Positions 1-11,811 of a DNA stretch of 64,000 nt are shown here, one piece after another. Source of the stretch: Ophioderma brevispina (lineage: Eukaryota > Echinodermata > Ophiuroidea > Amphilepidida > Ophiodermatidae); NCBI GenBank assembly GCA_023653785.1, contig JAMKCH010088446.1, positions 62,001 to 126,000 on the forward strand. The letters are read 5' to 3'. Positions within the stretch are counted from its first letter, which is position 1, and each line of letters begins with the position of its first letter. Both the position numbers and the translations under genes were made by a program. The notes under the pieces are model-generated. The model made no database searches, was not told the origin of the DNA, and saw nothing but the letters and a program-made list of their open reading frames with translations.

Positions 1-424
1 CCCCTGATTTAACCGGAAGTAGTATCAATTTTGATATCAGATGAAAGGCCGTATTTTCTCATTCTCTTCCTGAAATTACAGCTTTCAAATCCATTTCTTT
101 CTCAAGATATAGATAAAAAACTACCGTTTTAGTGGTTAACCATCAATATTAGCAGAGTAATGAATAGGGCATTGCACTATGCATTATCGCATCTAGCATC
201 AAAACCGCAACTTTGTTTCCCACGGTACTTGATGGTCGGTGTGTACAGGTGTCAGGCTCTCGTATCAAATAGAGAACCCGATAGACAAAAATCGGAACAA
301 GCACCTTTAAGAAAAATATTTATTTTTTCAAATATTTTGACATTTTTCAAGCACCAAACCAACCCACTCATGTATAGATTTGGTAAGCTCTATTTGAATA
401 AATTTGTATTCAATACAATACTAT

Positions 425-720
425 AGTCAGGGACAGAATAAGGCGACCAATTGCGCGTCTGACATAATTTGACAGTATAGAACAAATGTCGGCCGTGAAG
501 AATAATCTGTCAACATTTGAAGCTTATTGAAACAGAAAGTTTACTTACGTGAATTATTGTCCGTACGTCGAAAACCCGACTCGAAGAGGGCAAGTTTTGA
601 CAATTTAAATCATATTTTGTTCGAACATGCCCCGCCCATTCTACACATTCAAACCATCAAGTACACGCTGCGCTGATTGACATACTCGGCAATTGGTCAG
701 CTAATTCGCTGTCCCCGACT
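425..720. repeat. Short inverted-repeat element (296 bp)
   Basis: The two ends are imperfect inverted repeats. The left end starts AGTCAGGGACAG and the reverse complement of the right end starts AGTCGGGGACAG. Both continue to a shared GACCAATTGC about 20 bases further in. The size and ends fit a MITE. I cannot define a clean target duplication, and no coding capacity is evident. Confidence 0.45.
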
Positions 721-722
721 CT

Positions 723-1289
723 AAGTATTTTTGAGACCAGTTAAGACTTACAAGTTCAAAGAGAAAAAGTATGGTGCTCATATATGGAAATAATCCAAAT
801 ATAAATATCATGTGCAAGAATTTCAGGCAAAGCATTTTTTTCTACTTCTGTTATTAATAGTAAATAATAGTAATATAAATAGTCATCATCATAGCATTAA
901 ATAAATACTAAATTTGTGAATAACAATTTTGTACATAAATGTCTAGGTTAAGTAATTGTTTAAATGTTGCTGACATTTCATACATGCAGTATATGCTGAT
1001 CACATCAATTTCAAGAATGAAATATTGGCCAGCATGATAATTTGATATAGCCCCATTGCCATTATTCCAAGCGAAGTAGCAATATACAGCAGTCTGCATA
1101 TTGACACTCTAGGTGAGAAAGGACTAGATTAGAGACAGCAATACAGTGCCCTTTCCTTTATCATAGGACACCTTAAGGTCCTACGGTGAAGGTAGACTTT
1201 GTTATCTGCATCCAACTGACAGAGGTCCTGTAGAACCAGTTAGGGCATTTCTTTAAATAAGTAAATGTTGACATTTATATATAGCAGAA
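723..1289. other. AT-rich stretch, nothing recognised
   Basis: I see no gene, repeat structure or RNA signature here. Confidence 0.4.
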
Positions 1290-1537
1290 AGTATTAAAGC
1301 ATTTACATTTTATTCCGCTGCCACTAGAATATGTTAGCTGCCATGTTCGTACCTTTGGGCGGTGCTCAGTGGACAATATTCCTAACAGCTCCCCATTTTG
1401 CACCTGGGTGGAGTGAGGCAAGTGAGGTAAAGTGCCTTGCCCAAGTGCACAACGCATTGCCCTCAGCGGGACTTGAACCCACGCCCTTTGGGTCATGAGT
1501 CTGTTGTTGTATCCACTGGATCATGTGTGCCCTCACT
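1290..1537 (-). mobile_element. tRNA-derived SINE
   Basis: On the minus strand a tRNA-like head carries an A-box-like TGATCCAGTGG and a B box GGTTCAAGTCC (near 1468-1478). It is followed by a body beginning CTTGGGCAAGGCACTTTA, then CTCCACCCAGGTG and AAATGGGGA. That body resembles the conserved core found in widespread metazoan tRNA-SINEs. The A and B boxes are the internal RNA polymerase III promoter. The head lacks a credible full cloverleaf, so it is not called as a tRNA gene. The 3' end near 1290 is approximate. Confidence 0.75.
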
Positions 1538-1539
1538 CG

Positions 1540-2370
1540 GTTCTTTTGTAACTTTGGCTTTCCTATATAATTGTTCAAAACACAAAACAGGCCTATCCTA
1601 ATACAGGATACTAGAATAGAAAAGTAATATGAAGGACATTATGTATATAATGTCAAATTCCCAGTAAATGTATTCTGTAACTAAGCTCAAGTAACCGTGC
1701 TGTGATTCTTCAGAATTTTCCTGATTTCAGGATTTGTTATTTGCGCAAAATTTCTGCAACTTTATATTAATTTCCATCCCCGATTCTAGCATTTAGATCA
1801 TTTTGACGCGTTTTTTTTAGGATTTTTTTGATCAAATTCAGGATTTTTCCACAAAACTCAATCATACTCCTGCTCTAATAAATATCCCAGACCACTTTTT
1901 ATATAAAAAACACCATAAAACAAATGCTTCCATGTTTTCTTTTTTTATGGAAATCATTGCAAAAATGATGAAAATCCTGCACAGACAAGTCAGTGACTGG
2001 AAGAGAAAAATACAAAGATTGCTGAAGGTTGGCCTGAAACTCATCAATTGGTCCACAACTCATCGCAGCTATTTGACCCCATGCAAATCGTATCTTTTAT
2101 TTTTAGAGCAATTTTAAGCTGTGGCAACACAATTTTGATAACTGGTAAAAGTAGGGACATGCAAGAGCTATTACCTGTGCAAAAGTCAGAAATATCCATT
2201 GCCATTATAGGCCTACAAAGGCCATCCTTTGTATGTTAATAGAGAGATATGTAAAACTATTTGTTAAAGAAAAATTATAATTTCCTGCAATGAATTTTAA
2301 AAAAAATTACACAGGATTAAGTTAGTAGAATAGATAATCCAAATTAGTTCCAAAGTTTCGCCATTGATAT
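1540..2370. other. AT-rich stretch, nothing recognised
   Basis: There are short open frames on both strands but none looks like a protein. No inverted or tandem structure was seen. Confidence 0.4.
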
Positions 2371-2371
2371 T

Positions 2372-2800
2372 TTTTGGTCCCCCACCAACTTTTGTTGGCG
2401 AAGGGGGACTATAGAAATGCTCTCCGTCCGTGTGTGTGTGTGCGTACGTGTGTGTGTCCCACGCGATATCTTTGAAACTAAGCAAGCGTGGGTGTCCATC
2501 TTCGCAACATAGATGTATCTTGAGTACGCGCTGGGTGGGATTCGAAGTGGGTCATGTGTCGCGGGTCAAAGGTCAAATGAGGTCAAAAATATGGTTAAAT
2601 GTAGTCAAAAATAGGGCTAAATTGCTATTTTAAATGTTGTCAACACGATATCTTTTGATCTAATCAAGTATGGGTGTCCATCTTTACACCGTAGATGTCA
2701 CTCAAGTAGGCGGCGGATGAGTTCGGAGGAGGATCATATGCCATGGGGTCAAAGGTCAAATGTGGTCAAAAATAGGAAAAAATTTCTATAAACCTTATCT
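2372..2800 (+). repeat. Hairpin-headed GGTCA-rich repeat
   Basis: The repeat opens with a hairpin at 2378-2408: outer stem TCCCCC/GGGGGA, inner stem CCAAC/GTTGG, loop TTTT. A (GT)n-like tract follows at about 2429-2458. Then come two diverged units of about 180 bases starting near ACGCGATATCTTTG, each ending in GGGTCAAAGGTCA (2563-2575 and 2746-2758). Related units occur at 5.9, 9.6-13.2, 52-53 and 60.7 kb. It is non-coding. Confidence 0.6.
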
Positions 2801-2901
2801 GTTGTGGTAGTTTTAATTTTGGTTTTGTTAAAATAAATGAGACTTTCAAACAGCTGTGCCATCTAGTACACTGTTAAATTATGACAGTGATACCTTTTTA
2901 G

Positions 2902-3989
2902 GGGAAAGTTAGGTTTCTTAACTGGTTTTATTGGACAAGCAATGGATATCCTAGTGCCACTCCATCTGGACATGGACATCCAACTGAAACTCTATCTGGA
3001 TGTCCTACTCTGTCTGGCTCCCCATGTTTGGCACCCTTGTTTGGCGCCCTCAGTTGGCCTATTTGGATTAGGCTGCACATTTCTCAGCCTGTGGTCACCA
3101 TAGCTGCAAATGCTTCCCACCCACCACCTCCCTGGTTGCAAATATTTTCTTCATCTTCTCTCCCTTTGGGAAAGCATTGCTTAGGGGGCGAGCGGGTCAG
3201 CGCTAGGTGCCTTCTCTTAGACCCCTTCTCGCTTCCCACCTGGTTGGGTTTGGAAGTCATTCTGCTCCGCTTCAATTGCCATTGTTGCATCAGATTCCCA
3301 ACCACGTTGAGGCAGTTGCTTTCCCCGTTCGGGCAAATTGGTTCTCTTATCTCGCCTGCACTTGGTGCTGGAGAGATGTGGGGGTTGGTTTGGGGGTATT
3401 ACGTATTCCCTCTTCATTCACGATAGACATTGCGCAGAACAATAAGGGAAAGTTAGGTTTCCTAACTGGTTTTATTGGACAAGCAATGGATATCCTAGTG
3501 CCACTCCATCTGGACATGGACATCCAACTGAAACTCTATCTGGATGTCCTACTCTGTCTGGCTCCCCATGTTTGGCACCCTTGTTTGGCGCCCTCAGTTG
3601 GCCTATTTGGATTAGGCTGCACATTTCTCAGCCTGTGGTCACCATAGCTGCAAATGCTTCCCACCCACCACCTCCCTGGTTGCAAATATTTTCTTCATCT
3701 TCTCTCCCTTTGGGAAAGCATTGCTTAGGGGGCGAGCGGGTCAGCGCTAGGTGCCTTCTCTTAGACCCCTTCTCGCTTCCCACCTGGTTGGGTTTGGAAG
3801 TCATTCTGCTCCGCTTCAATTGCCATTGTTGCATCAGATTCCCAACCACGTTGAGGCAGTTGCTTTCCCCGTTCGGGCAAATTGGTTCTCTTATCTCGCC
3901 TGCACTTGGTGCTGGAGAGATGTGGGGGTTGGTTTGGGGGTATTACGTATTCCCTCTTTGTTCACGATAGACATTGCGCAGAACAATAA
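2902..3989. repeat. 544-bp tandem duplication
   Basis: Copy 1 is 2902-3445 and copy 2 is 3446-3989, head to tail. By eye only about three or four bases differ: TTTCTTA versus TTTCCTA near the start, and CTTCATT versus CTTTGTT near the end. Each copy contains a 132-codon open frame plus other frames on both strands. The frames read as low-complexity Leu/Pro/Trp-rich sequence with no recognisable domain, so I do not call a gene. The near-identity means a very recent duplication or an assembly artefact. Confidence 0.9.
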
Positions 3990-4436
3990 AGTACATTTTA
4001 CAGAAATTGGATCTGATAACTTCAATATTTGTGTACGAAATGGTATTTATAGGGGTAATGCTGGTGACTTTTGTCCATGTATGGGGAATAATTGAAGATT
4101 TTTTTTGATATTTTTTAAATGTGAGGACCAAATAATAAACATAGATTCTGAAGACAAGTTTCAAATCAATTTAATATCAACTTTAAAAATTTGTAAAATT
4201 TGATTACTGTATACTAGAGTGTGGACCTGATTTTGATTAGTTATAAAAAAAAGCAATACAGCTTAGATGAAATTGGTATTTTGGTAATGTACATCCACAA
4301 CATGTCACTTTTGATCTAATTATTCAGTGAAATTCAATGTTTGTTCGTGAAACTACATAGTAATTAGTATTACTTTTGATGAGAAACATAAATCAAGTTA
4401 TTTGGATGATTTTTAATTTTTGATAATTTTGAATAT
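3990..4436. other. AT-rich stretch, nothing recognised
   Basis: I see no gene or repeat structure. The stretch lies between the 544-bp duplication and a MITE. Confidence 0.4.
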
Positions 4437-4438
4437 TA

Positions 4439-4844
4439 CCGTACTGACCCGAGTATAGTCCCATGCTCGATTATAATCCCACCCCCAGTTTTGAAAGAAT
4501 CTGAAGAACAGTAGAAAATCTTATTATAATCCCACCATAAGTTTTTTTGCTGAAAGACAATAGATTACATGCAGTTTTTGTTATAATCATTACTGTTTTG
4601 GACATATTTTTGTGATTTTCTTTACAAAATTAATTAGGTTCATGCATCAGTTCATTACAGGTCTTTGTTAATCACACATCTCATTTGACACTTGGAAATA
4701 TCTGGAATAAGTTTAGCTCTGATAGGCTGAAATGTTGATGCTCGTGTATTTCATGTTAGGGTGGAGATCCCATTATAATCCCACCCCCTAAATTCAAGCT
4801 AATTTCAGGTTAAAACAGGTGGGACTATACTAGGGTCAGTACAG
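4439..4844. mobile_element. Tc1/mariner-superfamily (pogo/Tigger-like) MITE
   Basis: This is a 406-bp element with terminal inverted repeats of about 25 bp: CCGTACTGACCCGAGTATAG at the left, and CTGTACTGACCCTAGTATAG as the reverse complement of the right end. It is flanked by TA at 4437-4438 and 4845-4846. Internal TATAATCCCACC motifs echo the ends. TA targets and CAG/CTG-like ends with a GACCC core fit pogo/Tigger. No transposase is encoded, so it is non-autonomous. Confidence 0.8.
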
Positions 4845-4852
4845 TAGTCATA

Positions 4853-5558
4853 AAAAAAGAGAAAAAGTTTGTCTCAGCTTCTTTCGGCTAAAAAGCTGTG
4901 TCTTTTTCTTTTTTTTTAATTTGCGCCGTGGTGTTTTTAGCAATGCACAATATGTGCCACTCCAATATACCCCACTTTATTTTCAAGGCACAAAACAAAC
5001 ATTACACAATGGTTCCATGCCTTTATATGCCTTACGAATTCGGCAACTTAGTAAAAGTTTACCTGCTGCCATGGACTTCATGAACTGTGAATTTCAGTGG
5101 TATTCTAACCAGTGTCATCCCGCATTTTGCTCGCATTGGTCAGCAATTAAGATTAAATAGTTTGATGGCAGAAAGGAAAAAATGTGTTGTCACTAGATCC
5201 ATCGATCAATCTAAAGAATATCTGTATTGCTAATGTCACTCAAACTTCGCAAAAAAACATCAACTTCAAGAGCTTGTTGCAGTGCTAGTCTAAGCATAGC
5301 TTTTCTACAAACGTACAACACAGTCACACAGTACAGGGAATACAAACTCCTCTGTGGAAGATTGGTTTAGGGTGATGGGTTTTGTTTAGTATAACGCTGG
5401 TTCCCAAATTTTGAAACCCACTTTGTGTTAAGAAAAAAAGCACTGAGTTTCGCCTAAAAAAAAGTGTAAAAATCGCCACCGCCGCATAGAGCTACACGCT
5501 AAATCTAATTTTAAAAGCTATGCGCGTGGGAAGCTGAGACAAACTTTTTCTTTTTCTT
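4853..5558. mobile_element. TIR element of about 706 bp, superfamily unclear
   Basis: Left end GAAAAAGTTTGTCTCAGCTT and right end GAAGCTGAGACAAACTTTTT form an inverted repeat of about 26 bp. Weaker symmetry continues inward (GCTAAAAAGCT versus AGCTTTTAAAATTAG). It starts only eight bases after the preceding MITE. No clear target duplication or transposase is visible. Confidence 0.65.
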
Positions 5559-5899
5559 GGCCTAACTGCCTACATATTGACCAAATGTGAGGGCACAATG
5601 CCAAATGTCCCTTATATTTTAAAACTGGCATATACTAAATGCACAGTCTTTTTTGTGATGGTCATCGTCATCATCATGGTTTGGCTGCAGATCAGGAAGC
5701 CATAAGTTGCCTCCAACTAGGATGGTCTTGAGCCATTGGAATCAGCCACTCCCCATAGACTTGTGTACAAAATGGCCTCTCATCAAATATATTAAGCTAT
5801 ATAAAGCGACTGGTTATTTCAAGACTAATTTTTTTTTTTTAAGATTAGAACCGTACCTCTTCAACAAAAATGAAAAAGTCATATGATGAAAGCTGATTT
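5559..5899. other. Nothing recognised
   Basis: AT-rich sequence without visible coding or repeat structure. Confidence 0.4.
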
Positions 5900-6470
5900 T
5901 TGTGTCGCCTGCCCTAAGGCAGGTAGACACATATAGGATCACTTTGTCCACTGTAGTCTGTTGTTGATGTCTGTTGATGTCTGTTGTGAAAAACGGTTAA
6001 CATTTGCCTGTAATATCCTCATACTTTGATGGATTTAAACCAAACTTGGATCACAGGTGCAACATGGCATCCCCCATTTGTTGATGAGGTCAAAGGGCAC
6101 ATGCCAAGGTCAAAGGTCATGTGAGGTCAAGTTGTAAAAAAGGCTGAAAATGTAAAATTGACCTCATTTGAAAAGTTGAAGTTCAATTGGAACCAAACTT
6201 GAATCATAGGTGCAACATGGGATCCCTCATTTGTTGATAAGGTCAAAGGTCACATGCCAAGGTCAAAGGTCATGTGAGGTCAAGTTGTAAGATAGACTGA
6301 AAATGTAAAATTAGATCAATTGGAACCAAACTTGAGTCATAAGTGCAACATGGGATCCCTCATTTGTTGATGAGGTCCAAGGTCACATATCAAGGTCAAA
6401 GGTCATGTTAGGCCTATCATTGACTAACTGCGACGGCATGCGACACAAGCGGTCCGAGGACCGATGTATT
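5900..6470 (+). repeat. Hairpin-headed GGTCA-rich repeat
   Basis: It opens with a hairpin at 5902-5930: GTGTC/GACAC outer stem, CTGCC/GGCAG inner stem. About three diverged units of 110-150 bp follow. Each contains ACCAAACTTG, GTGCAACATGG and one or two AGGTCAAAGGTCA words (6107-6119, 6240-6252, 6260-6272, 6393-6405). The far end has GCGACACAAG, complementary to the start TTGTGTCGC, and a second hairpin CGGTCC-GA-GGACCG. It is non-coding, with the same plan as the repeat at 2.4 kb but a different hairpin sequence. Confidence 0.65.
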
Positions 6471-6830
6471 TTTTTAGCTATAGAGCATCAAAGAGTTGCA
6501 TGTTTTCAACATGCCCACACCTACTTTGAAATTTGACTAGAGGTTAGAATTGCAGTTCCCCAAAAGCCTAAGAAATTATACAAAATGGCATAGATAAAAT
6601 CTTTACCATTTAAATGTTACTAATTGAAACATTATGATTAATTTCAAATTTCATTTAAAGAGGCAACTTGCCACCATTTTATGACTCCTCATTTAGGGAA
6701 GGGTCACATTTTGGACACCAACACTGTTTTGGCTCTGATGTCATCTGCTACACCAAGTTTATTTAGTGATGTGGTTCCCATTGCTGACAGTTCATTTTAA
6801 TTCAGTATGTTGTCCATGTCCTTCGGAAGG
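6471..6830. other. Nothing recognised
   Basis: AT-rich sequence with no gene or repeat signature seen. Confidence 0.4.
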
Positions 6831-6838
6831 TACTGGAT

Positions 6839-7081
6839 CAGTGGCGTACCAACTGTGGGGGCTCTGGCTTGAAAAAGCGGGATGATATGGATCAAAATAT
6901 ATGCATTTTCATCCCTCTCCGACTAATTTCAGCCTAAATTTGGGCAAAACTAAAGTGAATTTGTTTATTTTTTTCGCGCTATGCATGCATTTTGTTAAGT
7001 TCACATTTAATCGGAGCAAATCACCTGGGGGACGACTTGAAATTTTGGCCCCTGTGGATCAACTGCCTCGGTACCCCACTG
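6839..7081. mobile_element. hAT-like MITE with 8-bp target duplication
   Basis: This is a 243-bp element. The left end is CAGTGGCGTACCAA and the reverse complement of the right end is CAGTGGGGTACCGAG. Perfect 8-bp direct repeats TACTGGAT flank it at 6831-6838 and 7082-7089. An 8-bp duplication plus CAGTGG termini is the hAT signature. It carries no transposase. A related, more eroded copy lies at 7415-7710. Confidence 0.85.
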
Positions 7082-7414
7082 TACTGGATGAATTTCAGGA
7101 ACAAAATTGTTTGGCATCCAGGTTTTCTCTTGGCTTGAGTTGGGACATACAACAATTTCAATTGATGGGGTGCTGTCTGTCATATGTTTTGCCTGACAAC
7201 AAACATGTTAAAGGTAATCAAATACATTCATGTCTCATTAAATGTGTCATCTTCAAACTGGTTTAGGTGTTTCACATACACTGATCTAAAAGTGTGGTTA
7301 ACTATGTTCATTACACACTGCATAATTCTTGTTTGCTTATCGGTAAGAATAAATCTTTTTTAAAGGGGAATCTGCTGAGTGTTGGCTGAGGTATAGTATG
7401 TGTGCCAGAGGGGT

Positions 7415-7710
7415 ACTGATCCATGGGCGGGTTCTGGTCCCTCTGGCTCAAAAAAGCAGGATGATATGGAACAATATATGTATTTTCATCCCTTTTTCTT
7501 CAGGATTTTTGACTAATTTCAGCCCAAATTTGGGCAAAATTATGTAAATTTGGCAATTTTTGCATGCTCTGTGCATTTTGTCAAGTTCGCTAATGTGGGA
7601 ATGTACCAAGACAACTACGACTTTTGCCCCATGTGGCAGGACAATTTGGGAATTTTGCCCCTCTGGATCAATTTTGTTTTTTTTGCTGCCTTGGTATCAA
7701 CCATGCGGTG
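7415..7710. mobile_element. Eroded second copy of the 6.8-kb hAT-like MITE
   Basis: It shares CTCTGGCT, GGATGATATGGA, ATTTTCATCC, GACTAATTTCAGCC and AATTTGGGCAAAA in the same order as the element at 6839-7081. Its ends are degraded and no target duplication is recognisable. Both copies have the same orientation, about 350 bp apart. Confidence 0.6.
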
Positions 7711-9544
7711 TGCCTAATCTCTTACTTGCATATTTTTTTCTAAAGAATTCATAAGTTTGTATTTTTAACCACAATTCATTGATTGATGGTTATTGCTATC
7801 GCGAGCGGCGTGTTTTAATGTCGGCTCTTATTTCTCTACTAGTCGGGCGTTTTATTTTCAGTTCGACAAAAAGCTGCCTAGTGGGAGTCCGACCCCTGGG
7901 AATCTCATGTTGGGCTTGATTTTTAAATTTCAGTGACGGTAGTCCAGTTTGAGTACTTTTGTATATTTTTGTCAAGTTTTTTGGACCTCATTTGATGCCG
8001 CGCTTGTCGTCTTTCTTACTGAATGCTATTGGTTTATGTGTGTCACCATATTAACCGGTTTCGATTGGTTCTTCGGGCGAAAATGAATGGTGATCATGTT
8101 TACCATATCTACCAAGGCTTACCAGGACTGAGGTCAAACAAGTGCGAGTTCATTTGACTTGTAGATTTCGTGTAAATAAAATTTCCCTGGATGAAAGTCG
8201 CCCACTAAATAGAGAGATGACACAAAGAAGTTGTTTTTCCCCGGCTGAATGGTCGCCCGACTATAATAATAATGAACCAAAAAGTTGTTTTACTTGAGAT
8301 CCGACTTGAGTTATGTTATAACTCGGGGTATTTGCAACCAAGTCTCAACGAATATGCAGCATAAGTACTAGAGACCCAAATTTGCTACTTTAGAACTGCA
8401 AAAAATCAAATCCGTACTTTAGCAATTGGTATCGTGGTATCGTCCTTTGTTGAAGCAAGCCTTTTTTTTTCCATTATGGCTTTATTTATACTGACTATGC
8501 ATAATGTTTCGGTAAGGATGGCTGAAAAGTGGGTTGTTTGTTTCGACGGCAAAGTGTAGGATTTTTAGTTTATGTATAGGGCCTATTGGTTATATTTTGG
8601 AGGTGTTTGAGAATATTTTGGTGTACGCGAGAAACCTTATCTGGTTTCATTTTAAGTTCTTGTTTGGCTGTTGTTCGACATGCAGGACATTGCAGCTATA
8701 ATTGCCTACCATGTCAGCTGTGGCTGTTTCCTCTAAACGATGTTCCACCACGTTGACCCGTTTTAAGGCACCTTGGAACTGTTGAAAGCCAGGTCTGAAT
8801 TTATGAAGTTTTAAGACACTTTAATATATTACATTTTCTATCTATAAATATCGATTATAATATGATAAACAAAAGAGGTTATTCACTTTCGACAGCATGG
8901 ACATACTCGAATATTTTTAATACCCCTTACACTGCGATACTATATTCTATTACGAGTTGAGACGACAAACACAATTGCCTTCTTTTGACGGGTTTTAGAT
9001 ATGGATATTACTTTGTGTCGACTGTGCTCAGCTAATGATTGGCCCCTAACATTTGGACTTTTACCTTTTATTCCCGCTTCGTGAAAAGTTCGTCAAAATG
9101 TTGACATAAGTGGAGGTAGCCTATCAATACTAAGCGGAAATCTTGGAACACATCTGCCAGAAATTCTTTAAATTTTGACGTAGGAATCCTAAAAATCGTT
9201 CACAGAGTCCAGGGAAATTTGTCATAGAATCCTCTATTTTTTGATCGAGTATCTTACCAAAGTGGCCCGAAACAGTACAAAATTAATACGTTAGGACATT
9301 GTTTTTAAAACCCGACATTTTCCTCTGCTACCAGTATGCCATAAACCTCTCTGATAGCCTTATTATGTGTTTAATCAAGCGTCCATGTCTTGCTGTAAAG
9401 AGACTCATATACGAATGTTATCGAGCTTGCTGCAATACAGAGCATTGGTAAGGCATGCGTGGGAACCTGGAGTGTGGATGTTACTGTTTAGTACATTTTC
9501 CGTTACCTTCACAGGTATAGTCCCAAAGATCACTGACGCCATCT
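7711..9544. other. Long stretch without a recognised gene
   Basis: No convincing coding sequence. A weak inverted pair (ACTAGTCGGGCG near 7838, CGCCCGACTA near 8252) may mark an eroded element but is not called. The longest open frame (9367-9552) does not look like a protein. Confidence 0.4.
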
Positions 9545-9960
9545 CATATTGATTATACATAAGAGTGGTCGCTAATGACCCTGTATGGCCTTTGACCCCA
9601 TTTTGTCAATATATATAATAAAAACACTTCTGCACAAATGCTATACAAACTAAAGGAACCATCTGGTCCAGGACTTTATTGGTATGCGCAGAATGACCTA
9701 TGGTGACCCATTTGCCCGTTTTACCTCTAGTGGCCCTATGTGACCTTTGACCCCATCTGAGTACACAATCTTATTACTAAAAAATCACTTGTGGGTATGT
9801 CCGGCTATATGGTTTCGCCGTCCTTAACATACGGATATAGAGGTTTGGTGTGGTGGTAGAGTCTCGCTGTACGAGTTTAGTGGGCCCCCCAAAAACCGAT
9901 TTGAGGGGTCTTTTGGGGTCAAAGGTCATTCCAGGGGTCATGAAAATGATGGTGTTGTTG
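9545..9960. repeat. GGTCA-rich dispersed repeat, outer part
   Basis: The left part has the motif in the TGACCTTTGACCCC orientation (near 9590 and 9748). The right part flips to GGGGTCAAAGGTCA (9915-9928) and matches the unit of the 129-bp array at 11.8 kb: CATACGGATATAGAG, GGTAGAGTCTCGCTGTACGA, TTGAGGGGTC. It is probably a displaced unit of the same family. It is non-coding. Confidence 0.55.
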
Positions 9961-10999
9961 ACATCAAAACGTATTTTACCGAATTAAGAAATAAGTAACA
10001 AATTGTTAGGCAAAAAGATAATAGTCTGTACAAAGTAAATTACAAGACTCAAGATTATTAAAGTCTACAAAGTCTGTTCAATTGGTTTCCTGACTAGTGC
10101 TTGTGACGTGTAAAACGTTTAAACGTTTACAGCGAACGGAAGGCTCACGACACGTTTAGAAAATTCACTACACGTTTACACGTCAGCAAACCCTCCGAAC
10201 TTTTTTCAGTATTATTTTAATTGCTGAGTAAAATTTTCACCAAAATTACCCGCCGTCAGTGAAAAGTAAAGTTACAGTTTCACGATTCTCCTAGAATGGT
10301 TTCCGACTTTTACGGAACTGAATCCCCCGTTTACCAGTTCTTGTACGTAGTGGAGCGCTTCGGCATATACACCGCCTAACAATTACGCCGGTGCTTCAAT
10401 TACATAGGGATCTATATTACCCGATCTACAAAAAGGTAAATGGGCATCTCCCACAGTGGAATCGTCGTTTTGGATCTTTGGGATATTAAACTGCGTTTTT
10501 TTTGGATTAAAACTAACATAGGTAATTCAACAACATTTTATGGTTCAAGATGAGATTTATGATCGAATGCAAAGCCGGGTAACCCGATTACGAACGATTT
10601 ATGGTGCAAGCATTGCATTGCCGTGGAAGCGCCAAATTCGGGAGTCGTTAACTTGTTATGATCGTTTAAACTAACGAAAATACAGACCGTGAGTGTTAAC
10701 CGGATAGAAAATTAACGGTAACTCCAGCTCATTTCTGACATCGTTTTCTCCCGACTTTCGATGGACAATCACAGCAATAATTTCATATTTAACCGATGTA
10801 ACTGCTATAGGCTATGCTTCTTTAAATGTTAACAAATTAACTCACAGTTTGGGGGGGGGGGGTGCAAAGGATAGGCCTACAAGATAATGAACCTGTTGTA
10901 TTTGCTGTTTGCCTTTTGAAGATTGCTCCATCATTGCATTAGTGCAAGTGTTAAGTTTCTAATTTTTTAGTGCCTGTTGTGGGACTTTTGTTCTCACTG
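9961..10999. other. No gene recognised
   Basis: No coding or clear repeat structure. A run of about 12 G ends near 10862. Around 10110-10190 there is a cluster of CGTTTA/ACACGTTTA words. Confidence 0.35.
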
Positions 11000-11002
11000 A
11001 CA

Positions 11003-11640
11003 TTTCCCTAAACGGGGCTGTCAGACGCGGAGCCCTGTCAATTTTTTCGGGAAAAGCTTGTTATTTTAAAGAGCTCTACTCTCACGATGCAGTTCATATG
11101 TTTGTAGATGGCTCCGTTTCAAGTTATGAGCCTTTAAAGTTGACTTTTACTTAGACATTTTCATTTCATATTTTTTTTTAATCCTCCATATGGACTTATT
11201 CCTACTGCCATGTTCCTTAAAATGGGGGCTGTCAGACGGCTGGACCCTGTCAATTTTTTGGGAAAACTTTATTTTAAAAGCTCTATCTCATGATGCAGTT
11301 CATACTATGTAGTGGCTCCGTTTCAAGTTAATACCTTTCAAGTTGACTTTTACTTAGACATTTGCATTTCAATATTTTTTTTTAAATCCTCCATATGGAC
11401 TTAGTTCCCATTGACAGTTCCTTAAATGGGGCTGTCAGAAACGGGCGGAGCCCCTTCAATTTTTTGGGAAAACTTTATTTAAGAGCTCTATCTCATGATG
11501 CAGTTCATAACTTGTAGGTGGTGCTCCGTTTCAAGTTACGAAACTTTCAAGTTGACTTTTTACTTCAACCTTTCCATGTCATTCTTTTAAAAAATCCAAA
11601 TGGAACTAAGTTCCTGATGACAGTTTTCTTAAATGTGGAA
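11003..11640. repeat. Tandem array, three copies of about 208 bp
   Basis: Copies start near 11003, 11213 and 11418, with a fourth start near 11624. The shared order in each is CCTTAAATGGGGCTGTCAGA, then GGAGCCC, TCAATTTTTTGGGAAAA, GAGCTCTATCTCATGATGCA, GGCTCCGTTTCAAGTTA, AAGTTGACTTTTACTT and AATCCTCCATATGGACTTA. Copies differ by many small indels. It is non-coding. Confidence 0.8.
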
Positions 11641-11811
11641 GCTTTCCATTGATCTTTAAACAGTAATCCATTGCTGTAATCCATCTTGAGGACCCTAGTC
11701 TTACATTTAAATGCTCACTAAATTTAAAAAAATAAAATCTCACTGCTTCCTAATCAATCTCCTGATTCCAAATCAAATCTCCCCGATTCCAAAATCTCAA
11801 TGTTAGCAGCT

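Noticed and set aside
1459..1535. tRNA gene on the minus strand
   Set aside because: A and B boxes are present, but the stems do not form a credible cloverleaf and a SINE body follows.
3028..3970. Duplicated 132-codon frames in the 544-bp repeat
   Set aside because: They are identical because the DNA is duplicated, not because of selection. The composition is low-complexity and other frames are equally open.
5902..6480. Helitron
   Set aside because: There is a hairpin near the end, but no canonical 5' TC or 3' CTRR terminus, and the ends carry inverted repeats.
7838..8270. Possible TIR element with TAGTCGGGCG ends
   Set aside because: The inverted match is short, internal symmetry is patchy and no target duplication was found.
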